From Cognataquiflexum aquatile (GTDB taxonomy: Bacteria; Bacteroidota; Bacteroidia; Cytophagales; Cyclobacteriaceae), in contig NZ_QMIK01000001.1 in the NCBI RefSeq assembly GCF_003316845.1, forward strand, positions 1,364,001 to 1,428,000: a DNA stretch of 64,000 nucleotides, read 5' to 3'. The notes below the pieces were generated by a model that was not told the DNA's origin, did no database searches, and saw nothing but the letters and a program-made list of their open reading frames with translations. The translations under genes and the position numbers were made by a program. Below are positions 53,501-63,700 of this stretch, piece after piece; the first letter of the stretch is position 1; each line of letters opens with the position of its first letter.

Positions 53501-55444
53501 ACTGTAACTCCATCAGGCAATCCAATCGCCGGCCTTGCGGGTCATTGGAAATTGGATGAGGGCAGTGGCAATATCCTTATAGACCATTCTGGTAACAATA
53601 ACAACGCAGAGCTTCAGAATACAAGCAGCGTTTCGTGGATTCCTGGTGTAGAAGGTCTTGGGCTGGTTCTTCCTGCCACAACGAATAGGTTTGCCATAGC
53701 GCCACACAGCAGTTCCCTCAATATTACCGGGGCGATCACGATCAGTGCCTGGATCAGACCAAATCAATCGGGAAACAGAAAGGTATTGAGCAAATCAGGG
53801 CCTGATGGCTATGAATTTGGAATTAACTCGGGAGGTAAAGTGGAGTTTAGGTTCAATGGCAACTCATCGGGCAATACTTACAGGTTAGAGTCCATTACAA
53901 GTTATCCTACAAATGGTACTACATGGATGCATATAGCCGCTACTTTCAACGGTACTACTTCGGCAATTTATATCAACGGTCAACTTGATGCAACTGCAAA
54001 TTATGCACCTATTACGATTGGAGCAAATACTGCAGGGCTTCAGATAGGAGCTTATCTTGGTATACATAGGTGGAATGGAGCACTAGATGATATCAGGCTA
54101 TATGGCAGAGCACTTACCTTAACGGAGGTTCAGACAGTTTATTCAGGTGAAGTGGCCGTTCCCCAAGTTCCTTCTGTTCCTTCTTTGTTAAGTCCTTCCA
54201 ATGGTCAGACAGGGGTTCAAACTGCGCCAATCTTTTCATGGGTTCAGTCTCAGGGAGCGGTATCTTATACCCTTCAAGTCGCAAACAATTCCCTGTTCAA
54301 TACTCCTGTTGCAAACGTTTCAGGAATCACTCAGACTTCTACCTCAGTATCAGGTTTGTCGGGTAACACTTTGCATTACTGGAGGGTAAGGGCGACCAAT
54401 GTCACAGGAAACTCGGAATGGTCAGCAGTCAGAAGCTTTACCACTGCCTCAATTCCTCCTATTGGATCAGGTCTTGCAGGGCATTGGAAACTTGATGAAG
54501 GCAGTGGCAATACACTGATAGACCATTCAGGCAATGGTAACAATGCAGTTCTCAAAAGAACAAATGAAGTATCGTGGGTAGCAGGCATAGAGGGCCTTGG
54601 GCTTGTTCTTCCTGCTACAGTTGACAGATTTGCCATAGCCCCACATAGTAGCTCCCTTAACATTACCGAGGCTATCACTATCAGTGCATGGATCAGACCA
54701 AACCAGTCAGGAAACAGAAAGGTTCTAAGCAAATCAGGGCCGGATGGCTATGAATTTGGTATTAACTCTGGAGGCAAAGTCGAATTCAGGTTCAATGGAA
54801 ACTCCTCAGGCAATACTTACAGGTTAGAATCCATTACAAGTTATCCAACGAACGGGACCACATGGATGCACATAGCGGCTACTTTCAACGGCACTACTTC
54901 AAGAATCTATATCAACGGTCAACTTGATTCATCCGCAAGCTATGCCCCTGTTGCGATTGGAGCAAATACTGTCGGGCTTCAGATAGGAGCTTATCTTGGA
55001 ATACACAGGTGGAATGGAGCACTCGATGATATAAGGCTATACGGCCGGGCATTATCAGGATCCGAAATTTTGAATCTGATCAATGCAGGAGGAGCATTTA
55101 GGACAATGGAAAGCCAAACACAAAAAGGAGGCAGTTCAAATCCTGAAGAAAACACATCTGCCACGGAGAAAGATCTAAAAGAAAGTGACTTTCCAAGGGT
55201 GACAAGGATGTATCCTAATCCCGTAATTGACAAGATTACTCTTGAACTCTCCGGAATGGAGGAAGAGCGGGTACAGATCAGTATCTTTGATATGAAAGGA
55301 ATCCAATTGTTGAACCAAGAGTTCAATTCCGAAAATGGAATTTTGGTTATGGATATTTCCAGACTGAGGTTGAAACCAGGTACCCATGTCCTATTGGTCA
55401 ATACCAATGGACGTCAAGAAGTATTCAAGTTCCAAAAATGGTAA
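47516..55444 (+). CDS. Giant multidomain T9SS surface protein (PQQ-dehydrogenase-like propeller, malectin, Kelch, Big2, LamG)
   Basis: 2642 residues with a signal peptide (1-29). In order: a beta-propeller of soluble glucose/sorbosone dehydrogenase type (~30-605; NGLIRIYTVENSG, GYRNAYDFVVTENGS); calcium-binding thrombospondin-3-like Asp repeats (~608-669); an unrecognised beta domain (~680-920); an Ig-like strand region; a malectin-like sugar-binding domain (~1017-1189, ILYRINAGGQEVIGENN); a He_PIG-type Ig domain (~1194-1289); a Kelch propeller (~1290-1602, YVMGGRENANTIDVYNYK); a linker domain (~1605-1703); Big2 (~1709-1792); the 115-residue module (~1797-1914); Big2 (~1919-2000); LamG (~2005-2204); an FN3-like domain (~2215-2312); a second LamG (~2319-2522); and a T9SS sorting domain (~2560-2642, RMYPNPVIDKITLEL). 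It is probably an outer-surface polysaccharide-binding protein; enzyme activity of the first propeller is uncertain. Confidence 0.87.
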   Translation: MNTHFLLSPAKKRFLFLLLFTFSFQFLLAQSVQFDITTLNFNGYAAPTQGTALKFGPDNRLYLSQLNGLIRIYTVENSGVNSYRVIGLETISLIRSIPNHDDTGTRAWDGRANRQITGIEIVGTAANPIIYVGSSDPIWGGPVGDKVLDTNSGIISKLTWTGSAWDVVDLVRGLPRSEENHSTNAVKFTLVNNKPYLLVASGGFTNAGSPSTNFTWISEYALSAAILSVNLEAIEAIPTQIDPISGRKFKYDIPTLDDPSRANVNGIYNPNQPGYDGKDVGDPFGGNDGLNMGTLVEGGPVQIFTPGYRNAYDFVVTENGSVFVTDNGANANWGGLPQNEGIASTVTNNYLAGEPGGNSTLRSASNEYVTNRDRLLLITKDIHNYQPGSFYGGHPTPVRANPGVPYTAGSPFPFNPGGAGLYTKSIGDFYKPLSNFNPLYTQNEIFRTQILEPIAPGQPGFDTYAQNSLPVNWPPVPLNMSDPNQADYRDAFLGNFNGPPLEIVTTWKTNSNGLDEYKASNFNGVLKGSIIAGRNSGFLHLVRLNPDGTLLSLNEDRWNLNGGNALGINCQGDEDIFPGTIWVATFNSIVHILTPSNNPFCPPPGDPFFDSNADYDNDGFSNQDEIDNGTEYCSGASRPNDLDGDFVSDLNDVDDDGDGISDASDPLQLGKPTNLPINNELFSDKTDELGRPFGYRGLGFTGLMNNGSPNPNWMNWLDRLNEGPLPNDIYGGAAGAIQVAMTGGTANGLSNNQEKGFQFGVNVGTETGNFLITGGLLGFQGPQMFYDIDHNGEVGIQMGDGTQSNFLKLVFTKTGIIAALEIDDIPDPSPLILPLAVEDRPLSSETVAFIFNVNPSLGTVEPQVKIGERGTINLGSITLSGKVLEAVQDITKPLSIGVFGSSADPAKEFLTVYDNFKVDGEQPYTIGQIPNIQRQVSSPPREIDLSEFFGDNFGIENLSFSYSSTILSLTGVSIVGNMLTLTFPNTPYTGLINIRATDSFGYFVEQSFEISVVRANRILYRINAGGQEVIGENNAPNWVPNDQNGVFNGIGYSVNGGTVSTSSFQFGSKHSSVPSYISESTFNSVFGSQRQKTDTGNMRFNIPLPNGVYIINFYVGENGAGTVNINERKFDIRLEGATVRSNLDLVQKYGLGVAAVEQFETSVSDGQLNIEFVKRTGNPTINGIEIIGTTLSAPIVFTNPIPNQVNIVNEKLDGNLLCSATGGVGTLLYSATNLPPGIDIEPVNGRLYGTVSPAAQANQTYNVTIWVTDSNSPVPNQEFTTFTWTILPFDVWTPANENQNYTARHENSFVQAGESFYVMGGRENANTIDVYNYKENTWRALSNVAPLAFNHFQAIEYKGMIWVIGAFQTNSFPNETPASHIWIFDPVKEQYMQGPEIPLARRRGSAGLVLHDDKFYVIGGNRLGHNGQHVAFFDQFDPATGVWTILQDAPRSRDHFSAAMIGNKTYVASGRRSGYTNGVFTFGPVIPEVDVFDFDTNSWSTLPSALNIPTPRAAAVVVNIGNKLLVAGGEVPNDPDGTVRSQALAITEILDPEGQTWTTGSNLNFRRHGTQGIVSGNGVWVAGGSPNRGGGTQRNMEYYGENNPTGTPITESNLTGPSNLVLDIDKRSLVTLQVSGGNQGVFVRRIFLSGLDANDFTFVSGNLSNSILQANSSHVVELLYTGQKSVPTVTLTVEFGLNSSLQIPTNTVSVTGISVSPTTASIQAGSTQQLSATILPSNSTNKTVVWTTSNANVATVNSSGLVSGVAAGTVTITARSEDGNLTATASVTITQNTPNLSITSFVLINAGNNSELQTLINGTLLLSSQVGNLSLAIRVNTNPTTVGSVFFSLSGPINATRTENGAPYALFGDTNGIFSGRTMPNGNYTLSATAYSGTNRTGTVGPTTTIQFSIVSSASTPVSGVSVTPNLASIQAGRTQQLTATVSPANASNTLVNWSTSNPLVATVNSSGLVTALAVGTANINATTVEGSFTSGSSITVTPSGNPIAGLAGHWKLDEGSGNILIDHSGNNNNAELQNTSSVSWIPGVEGLGLVLPATTNRFAIAPHSSSLNITGAITISAWIRPNQSGNRKVLSKSGPDGYEFGINSGGKVEFRFNGNSSGNTYRLESITSYPTNGTTWMHIAATFNGTTSAIYINGQLDATANYAPITIGANTAGLQIGAYLGIHRWNGALDDIRLYGRALTLTEVQTVYSGEVAVPQVPSVPSLLSPSNGQTGVQTAPIFSWVQSQGAVSYTLQVANNSLFNTPVANVSGITQTSTSVSGLSGNTLHYWRVRATNVTGNSEWSAVRSFTTASIPPIGSGLAGHWKLDEGSGNTLIDHSGNGNNAVLKRTNEVSWVAGIEGLGLVLPATVDRFAIAPHSSSLNITEAITISAWIRPNQSGNRKVLSKSGPDGYEFGINSGGKVEFRFNGNSSGNTYRLESITSYPTNGTTWMHIAATFNGTTSRIYINGQLDSSASYAPVAIGANTVGLQIGAYLGIHRWNGALDDIRLYGRALSGSEILNLINAGGAFRTMESQTQKGGSSNPEENTSATEKDLKESDFPRVTRMYPNPVIDKITLELSGMEEERVQISIFDMKGIQLLNQEFNSENGILVMDISRLRLKPGTHVLLVNTNGRQEVFKFQKW
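53530..55060 (+). repeat. Duplicated LamG-coding segment inside the giant gene
   Basis: Two ~590-bp units start near 53530 and 54470 (period about 939 bp, 313 codons) and are nearly identical over long stretches, for example around 53780-53900 and 54720-54840. The intervening sequence encodes an FN3-like domain. Such recent in-frame duplication can expand or contract by recombination. Confidence 0.85.
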
Positions 55445-55583
55445 CCATATAAGATATAAATCCCCTTCCAAAAAGGTATTGGGACCTATCAAGATCCTGT
55501 TTTCCGAGGAGCATTTATCCTTTTATAAAATGTGTTAAATTGGTAGAAAACAATTTTATCAAAGAACAAAAAATACTTTCTTC

Positions 55584-55621
55584 AAACGAATTGATCTCTA
55601 CAAGAAGAGATCAATTCGTTT
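55584..55621 (+). terminator. Perfect 16-bp hairpin between the giant gene and the pectate lyase gene
   Basis: AAACGAATTGATCTCT and AGAGATCAATTCGTTT are exact reverse complements around a 6-nt loop, followed by CTTT. It is most likely the terminator of the upstream gene, although it ends only 29 bp before the next ATG and could instead lie in that gene's 5' leader. A weak -7-like TAAATTGG lies at 55537-55544. Confidence 0.6.
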
Positions 55622-55650
55622 CTTTAACGTATTACTACTAATTTTCCCCA

Positions 55651-57087
55651 ATGATTTTCATTCTCTATCTATGTTTGCTTCAAAGCCTTGGCACTTTTAC
55701 CTCCCCATCCCAAGATGTAGCGAAGCCTTTGGCATTTCCCGGTGCAGAAGGATTTGGTAAATATGCCACGGGTGGGCGGGGAGGTATGGTGTATATCGTC
55801 ACCAACCTCAATGACAGTGGATTGGGGAGTTTGCGATGGGCGGTAGAGGCCAAAGGACCTAGGACTGTTATATTTCAAGTTTCCGGTAATGTTGAATTGA
55901 AATCCAATTTAAATATCAGGGAAGGGAATCTGACCATTGCCGGACAAACTGCTCCGGGAGAGGGAATAACCATAAAAAACCATTCTCTGATTATCCGAAA
56001 TGCAAGCAATATCATCATAAGATTTATTCGATCACGGCTGGGTGATACTTCAAACCTTGAAAATGATGCTTTCACCATCAGGCGAGATAGCAGAGGATCC
56101 ACTCCTGAAAACATCATTATTGACCACTGTTCCTTTTCTTGGGGAACAGATGAAACACTTTCCATAGGTAATGGGAAAAATATCACCATTCAATATTGCA
56201 TCATTGCAGAAGGGCTCAATGATTCTGTCCATGAAAAAGGGCCTCACGGTTATGGTGGGATTGTTTCTGGTCAAAATATTTCCATTTTTACCAATTTGTT
56301 GAGCCATTTTACACAAAGAAATTTGCATTTTCAAAAAGGAAACAATTTTTCTAGATCCGAATCCCTTATCGATTTCCGGAACAACGCTGTTTATAATTGG
56401 TCTTTTCGAGCCAGCGACGGAGGATACGAATCCAATGTAAATATAATTTCAAATTATTATAAGCCCGGTCCGGCATCACAAAATACAGGTGGACACTCCA
56501 ATCATTTTTTTAATGGGACCAGCATAAATAAAGATCCAAACACCTACGGCCTAATTTTCCTAGAGGGAAATATTTTAACTAATAGAAAAGAAGTTACTGA
56601 CAATCAATGGCTTGGGGTGAGGCTTCAATCAGGCACTTTGACCAAACAGTATTTGGAAAAGCTTAAACACAAAGACCAAAAAGGAAAATTAATCCCATTT
56701 TCTATTCAAAAAGAATTTTTTTCCAAGACTTATCCGGCAGATGTGGCGTATACACAAATCTTGAATCATAGCGGTTCAAGTCTTTTTCGAGATGCAGTTG
56801 ACCTAAGGCTTATCAATGAAGTAAAAACTGGGAAAACCACTTATATGGGTTCAAAAACAGGGATTCCAGGAATCATTGATAGTCAAAATGATGTTGGCGG
56901 TTGGCCCGAATTGAAATCCTTACCCGCACCAAAAGATAGTGATAGAGACGGTATGCCCGATGCCTGGGAAATTGAAAATGGTTTGGATCCTGATAAAAGA
57001 AGTGATCGGTTTTATGACTTGAATCCCAACTTTACCAATTTGGAGGTGTACCTTAATGGTTTGGTAGCACATCTTTTTGATTTTTGA
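55651..57087 (+). CDS. Secreted pectate lyase-like protein (parallel beta-helix)
   Basis: 478 residues, signal peptide of about 20 residues. The mature N-terminus FPGAEGFGKYATGGRGG is the start of PL1-type pectate lyases of Bacteroidota. Then come VYIVTNLNDSGLGSLRWAVE, repeated beta-helix turns (VELKSNLNIREGNLTIAGQ, GITIKNHSLIIRNASNIII) and IDHCSFSWGTDETLSIGNG, the part of the fold that forms the calcium and substrate groove. The end (DSDRDGMPDAWEIENGLDPD) is an Asp-rich calcium-binding EF/TSP3-like segment. It should cleave polygalacturonate or a related uronan by beta-elimination; the exact substrate is not known. There is no T9SS tail, so it is probably periplasmic or secreted freely. It is a paralogue of the N-terminal domain of the next gene. 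Confidence 0.85.
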   Translation: MIFILYLCLLQSLGTFTSPSQDVAKPLAFPGAEGFGKYATGGRGGMVYIVTNLNDSGLGSLRWAVEAKGPRTVIFQVSGNVELKSNLNIREGNLTIAGQTAPGEGITIKNHSLIIRNASNIIIRFIRSRLGDTSNLENDAFTIRRDSRGSTPENIIIDHCSFSWGTDETLSIGNGKNITIQYCIIAEGLNDSVHEKGPHGYGGIVSGQNISIFTNLLSHFTQRNLHFQKGNNFSRSESLIDFRNNAVYNWSFRASDGGYESNVNIISNYYKPGPASQNTGGHSNHFFNGTSINKDPNTYGLIFLEGNILTNRKEVTDNQWLGVRLQSGTLTKQYLEKLKHKDQKGKLIPFSIQKEFFSKTYPADVAYTQILNHSGSSLFRDAVDLRLINEVKTGKTTYMGSKTGIPGIIDSQNDVGGWPELKSLPAPKDSDRDGMPDAWEIENGLDPDKRSDRFYDLNPNFTNLEVYLNGLVAHLFDF

Positions 57088-57700
57088 TTAATTGTAATTA
57101 TATAAATTCACGAAGCAAAATTTCGATTATTGTAATTCACCTTTCATACAGAAAATAATCACACTTTTGACTACTACTTTTTTTAAGAGAATATCGAGGC
57201 GAAACTGTCAAACTCATTTTCCAGCTATTAAAACTTCCATTTTACCTCCTATCCCTGTGCAAAACCGGGGTCGACCTTTCAGATGTTCTTGAATGTTGCT
57301 CTAGGTCTCACTCCAATGATTTTCAGTTTTAAATAGGAAATTTTGGGATCATTTGGGTAAGTGCATTAATGGGGCTACACCATTTCTTGATTCTCCACAA
57401 TGAAAGCTTTTCGTTCATTTTGAAAAATTGGTTTCATCCCTGACTTAGGGAGAAGGTTGTTGTAACTGATTTTTTATTTTTTGTTTTATATGGAGAAAAT
57501 TGGTTTAAAATGTGAATTATTTGGTTTGTGCATCAAAGTTTTGGAAAAGAAATTCTATCCAGCAAATTTGGAGTCAGGGTTTGAATCTTTTCGACCCATC
57601 TGAACGCTTGATCACCCCATCAAAGCTATCAGATTTATTGATCAAACAGACTTCCAAAAGTCTGCAGGAAAAACTATGTCCTGAAGTTAAATCTTGACTT
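57088..57700. other. 613-bp intergenic region
   Basis: Between the two pectate lyase-like genes. One 61-codon ORF (57512-57697) is present but has no signal, motif or family and is not accepted. No terminator or full promoter consensus is seen. Confidence 0.45.
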
Positions 57701-60700
57701 ATGAGCCCTACTGCTATGATGTATTTTAAAAAATTGGCCCTCCTATTATTTTTCATTATTCCATCAACCCTGAGTTTTGTTTTTGGTCAATCTATCCCCG
57801 CATTTCCAGGGGCTGAAGGATTTGGTAAATTCAGCAAAGGTGGACGGGGAGGAAGAGTATTTATTGTCACCAATCTGAATGATTCCGGACCGGGAAGCCT
57901 GAGAGAGGGCATAGAAGCATCCGGAAAACGGACCATCGTCTTTGAAGTTTCAGGAACCATTGCATTGCAATCCAATTTAGACATCAGGGCGGGGGATGTA
58001 CACATTGCGGGACAAACTGCTCCGGGTGATGGTATCACACTTAAAAACTATTCTTTCAAAATTAAAAATTCAAGCAATATTACCATACGGTTTATCCGGT
58101 CAAGAATGGGAAACTCTTCGAACATTGATGATGATGCCCTAACCATCCGGAGTGATACCGATCAACCTATCCCAAGTAACATCATCATTGACCATTGTTC
58201 CTTTTCTTGGGGAGTAGATGAAACTCTTTCCATTGGAAATGGGAAAAATATTACTGTTCAGCATTGTATTGTTGCAGAGGGCTTAAATGATTCAGTGCAT
58301 GAAAAAGGCCCCCATGGTTATGGTGGGATTGTCTCCGGGCAAAATATTTCTATTTTTAATAATTTAATTACTCACTTTACAAACAGAAATTTGCATTTTC
58401 AAAAAGGCAGCAAATTTTCCAGGTCCGAATCCCTTATTGACTTTAGGAACAACACAATTTACAATTGGTCATTCAGGGCAAGTGACGGAGGTTTTGAATC
58501 CAATGTAAATTTAATTTCAAATTATTATAAGGCCGGTCCTGCTTCACAAAATAGAAATGGATTCCCTAATCACTTTTTAAACCCTACAAGTATAAATGAA
58601 GATCGTGGTACTTATGGCTTATTTTACTTAGAAGGAAATATTATGACCAACAGGCAAGAGGTCTTGGATAATCAATGGCTTGGGGTAAGGCTTGAATCTG
58701 GAATTCTTACTGAGCAATATTTGGATCAACTTAAACACAAAGATCAAAATGGGAAACTTATCCCCTTTACAATTCCGGTGGGAACCTATTCTAAAACACT
58801 ATCCGCTGAAGGTGCCTATAGCCAAGCCTTACAACATGCCGGTGCAAGCTTAGTAAGGGATGCCGTGGATAAGCGCCTGGTGGAGGAAGTCCGAACCGGC
58901 ACCACCACCTTTAAAGGTTCCCAAACCGGTATACCCGGCATCATCGACTCTCAACAAGACGTAGGAGGGTGGCCGGTATTGAAATCTTTGCCTGCACCAA
59001 AGGATACTGACCGTGACGGTATGCCAGATACTTGGGAACTTGAAAATGGTCTAAACCCTGTAACTGCAGATAACAATGGCTATAAACTCAGCAGTAGTTA
59101 CACCAATATTGAAGTGTATATCAATAGTCTGGTCAAAAATATTTCTGAATTTGATGCCACTACCCCACCGGCTGTTCCCCAACTAGAAAGCCCTGTCAAT
59201 TCCGCAACCGGAATAGCTACAAACTCCATCCTTAAATGGAAAAGTGCCGCCAATGTTCAAACCTACCATCTTCAAGTCTCCAAGACCCAAGATTTTGGCA
59301 CCTTAGTTACCAACATTGAGAACCTGACTTCCCTTCAATATTCGGTTCAAAATCTTGAACTCAACACCCAATATTTTTGGAGAGTACGGGCTAAAAACAG
59401 CAATGGGACAAGTTCATGGTCAAGTATCTGGAACTTTAAAACAATAACCTCCCTTTCCATCCCTGAAATCCCCAAGCCAATCAGTCCCATAAATGGGAGC
59501 AAGGATATGTCAAATACCCAGCTTCTCCAATGGGGTCCGGTCAATGAAGCCAAAACTTACCGTGTACAAGTGGCAAAGGATGAAACTTTCACCACTATCC
59601 TTTATGACATTTATAACTTAACAAGTCCAAGTATAGAAATTAAAAATCTGACATTGGGGACTTCTTTCTATTGGAAAGTATTGGCCACAAATGATGCAGG
59701 AAGCAGTAGCTTCTCAACTCCGTGGACTTTTACCACCATAATCAACAACATTACCGAAACCATACCGGTAACAGGTATTTCTGTCAGCCCAACAAAAGCA
59801 AGCTTGGGAATTTCTAAAACTTTGCAAATAACCAGCACCCTTTCCCCCTCAAATGCAAGCAATAAAACAGTTACATGGACTTCCTCTGATCCAACTATTG
59901 CACGAGTTAGTTCCACTGGATTGGTTACAGGGATAAAAAGTGGTTCTGTTAATATTATTGCAAAATCGCAGGATGGAAATTTTACCTCCACTTCCCAAAT
60001 CACGGTATCAAACAGTGTGACTTTGGGTATTTCGGGATTTACCTTGGTCAATGCCGATTCTGATTCGGACATCAGCGCTATTTCCAACGGGAACATTATA
60101 GATATTAACCAAATCAAAGGGATCAATTTAGATATCCGAGTAAATACAAACCCTTCGACCGTCGGCAGTGTATCCATAAAATTGACCGGTCCTGTCAATG
60201 AATCAACTACAGAGAGTGTAGTCCCCTATTCCCTTTTTGGGGACACCAGGGGAAATTATAATGGAAAAATCCTACCGGAAGGAAATTATACCTTAGAAGC
60301 AATACCCTACTCAGATCCTGATCTGACCGGAACAAAAGGAAATCTTCTTTCAATTGATTTTACGATTGGGCAAAAAGTTATCGCCCCTACTTCTCCAACC
60401 TTAACAAGTCCCACCAATAACAGTACAGGACTACCCACAAACCCAAAATTATCCTGGTCTACCGTTTCCAATGCTGAAACATACGCTGTGGAGGTTTCAA
60501 GAAATTCTGACTTCAGTATATTGGTTTCAAACAGTAAGTTGTTAACGACCAATGAAGTAAGTATTTCAGGATTACTAGAGGATGTTTTGTATTATTGGAG
60601 GGTAAAAGCCACCAATTCAGCGGGTAGCAGCCCCTATTCCACCGTCTGGAATTTTAGGACCATAAAGCCGGTCGCTCTTCCCGCTGTTCCAACTCTTGTC

Positions 60701-63700
60701 AGTCCTGCCAATGGGGCAAAGGACTTGTCCACTTCCGTCACATTACTATGGAGTGCTGTGGTGGGCGCAAAAACATACGGTGTTCAAATTTCGAAGGAGA
60801 GCAATTTTGCAAGCCTAATCTTGGACAATACCGCAGTAACTACAAATTCTTTACAGGTCAATAACCTGCAGGCGGGGGTTACTTACTTTTGGCGGGTCAG
60901 AGCTTCAAATGAAGGCGGTAACAGTATTTTTTCGGCTTCTTGGACCTTTTTGACGAAGGCCAACTCTACAACCATTCCTGTTACAGGAATTTCTCTTAGT
61001 CCAGCCACCGCTACTCTGGAGATTTCCAGGTCCTTGCAGCTTTCTCCTCTTGTTTTACCAACTAACGCGACCAATAAAACCGTAACATGGTCTTCTTCGG
61101 ACCCAAGCATTGCTACAGTGAGTGCCACAGGATTGGTGACAGCGGTAAAAAGCGGTTCTGCGAGGATCAGTGCCAAAACCTTGGAAGGAAATTTTATGGC
61201 GAATTCCCAAATAACTGTTCCGGTCATGAATCCCTCGGGCATCATTACAGGATTTACTTTGGTCAATGCTGATTCGGATTTGGAAATTGGCCCACTGACG
61301 GACGGTGCTCTATTGGATATCAATGTGTTTCAGGGGGTGAATATAAACTTCACAGCCAAAACAAACCCAAGTTCTGTCGGCAGCGTTTCTATCCAATTAT
61401 CAGGTCCAAGCAATTCCTCCATCACTGAAAATGTTGCCCCCTATACCTTATATGGAAATAAAGATGGCGATTACCAAGGCAGCAAGCTTGGAATAGGAGA
61501 CTATATCCTAGAAGCAATTCCGTTTTCAGGACCCAATCTTGGGGGAACAAGAGGTACCTCTCTCAAGATCAGGTTTACAATTGGTCAGAAAGTTGTAGTG
61601 CCTACAATCCCACAGCTCAGCAGTCCCGCTGACAAAAGCACGGGGATTGCTACTACCGTCAAACTTACATGGGCAGCCATCTCCAATGCTGATACCTATG
61701 GCCTTGAGATTTCAAAAAATCTTGATTTCAGTTCTTTGGTAGTCAATAACAACTCCCTTACAACAAACGAGTTTACAGTTTCAGGTTTGGAGCAAGATAC
61801 CCCATATTATTGGAGGGTGAGGGCAACAAATTCTGCAGGAACAAGCCCCTACTCCACAGTCTGGACATTCACAACGATCAAACCTATCCCTGTACCTGCT
61901 GTACCGAGTCTTCTAAGTCCTTCCAATGGGGCAAAAGACCTTTCGGTTTCACCTAGTTTACAATGGACTTCTGTTTCCGGGGCGAAAACCTACCGAGTGC
62001 AAATTTCAAAGGAAAGTAATTTTGCCATTCTTTCCCTAGACAATGCCGCTGTAACCTCAAATTCACTTCAAGTCAACGGCCTACAAGATGGTGCAACTTA
62101 TTATTGGAGAGTAAGTGCTACCAATGAATCGGGCAGCAGTAGCTATTCTTCTGTGTGGAGCTTTCAAACCAAACTGGCATTGAACCCTCCAACAGCCCCT
62201 GTCTTGACCAGTCCATCCAATAATGCAACGGGGTTGGCTACTACCTTGAAGTTGACCTGGAATGCAGTAACCACAGCAACCGGATACACCCTTGAGGTTT
62301 CAAAAAATCCTGATTTCAGCACTTTGGTTATTGATAATAAAACTTTGACAACCAACGAATTTACGGTTTCAGGATTACAGGAAGATACCGCTTATTTTTG
62401 GAGAGTGAGGGCATCAAACTCAGCAGGAAACAGCACCTATTCTGCAGTCTGGACTTTTAGGACGATCAAACCCGTAACTATTCCTGAAATCCCCACTCTC
62501 CTCAGTCCTTCCAATGGGGCTCAAGAGATTTCTATTGTTCCGAATTTAGAATGGAAATCGGTAACCGGAGCAAAGACCTACAGGGTTCAGTTGTCAAAAG
62601 ACAGTAATTTTGGGACTGTACTCCTTGACAATGCATCGGTGACTGTCAATTCTTTAAGGATCAATGACCTTGAGGAAGGGGTGACCTATTATTGGCGTGT
62701 GAGTGCAGGCAATGAGGCAGGAAATAGTGCTTTCTCTACTATTTGGAGTTTCAAAACAAGAATTTTGCTTGATCCCCCAATTGCTCCAACACTTGAAAGT
62801 CCTTCCGACCAAAATACCGGATTAGCAACTACCTTGAAATTAACCTGGTCACTCATCTCTGAGGCGGATAAATATGGCATAGAGGTCTCCACCAGTCAGG
62901 ATTTCAGTTCCATAATTTCCAGCAACTTTGCCCTCACCGATAATGAGTTTACTGTGTCAGGATTGCAGGAGGAAACAAAGTATTTTTGGAGAGTAAGGGC
63001 TTCCAATTCTGCAGGGGTGAGCGGATGGTCTCCAACTTGGTCTTTTACCACAAAAGAGAAAATCAATCCTCCCTCCGCTCCTATTTTACTCGGGCCAAAA
63101 AATGAAAGTGTTGGTTTGACGGGAAATACAGTATTTACTTGGACCAAATCGGAAGGTGCAGAAGTCTATGGCATACAAATTTCCAAAGATGCAAGTTTTA
63201 CCTTGATGCAATTTGAGGTGTCCAATATTGAGGCACAATCATTTGAAACCAGTAGTTTAGATAAAGGAGTAACTTATTATTGGAGGGTATTTGCAGGCAA
63301 CGAAGCAGGGCGCAGTGAATTTTCTGAAACTTGGAAATTTGAAACATTAGGAATTCCTGATATCCCTGTATTGGAAAGTCCTAGTAATGGGAAAAAAGAT
63401 TTGCAAATCAATCCGAAATTGATGTGGAAAATTGCGGCAGGTGCTGATTCATATAGGTTACAGGTTTCAAAATCAAAGGATTTCTCTCAAAACATCGTTG
63501 ATAACAGTAATCTATTGGAGACCTCTTTGACTATCCAAAACCTTGAGGAAGGAATTACCTACTATTGGAGAGTGAGGGCTACCAATATTGCCGGAAACAG
63601 TGGTTATTCGCCTACTTGGGAATTTTCTACTGAAAAACCTATCAAAGCTCCGACTGCACCTATCTTGGTCAGCCCGACTTCAGGCACCATTTTGACTATT

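Noticed and set aside
57512-57697. 61-codon ORF between the pectate lyase genes
   Set aside because: No signal peptide, motif or recognisable family; probably chance.
59668-61323. Long antisense ORFs within the FN3/Big2 region
   Set aside because: They are mirror images of repeated Ser/Thr/Val-rich coding sequence and occur at the same place in each repeat.
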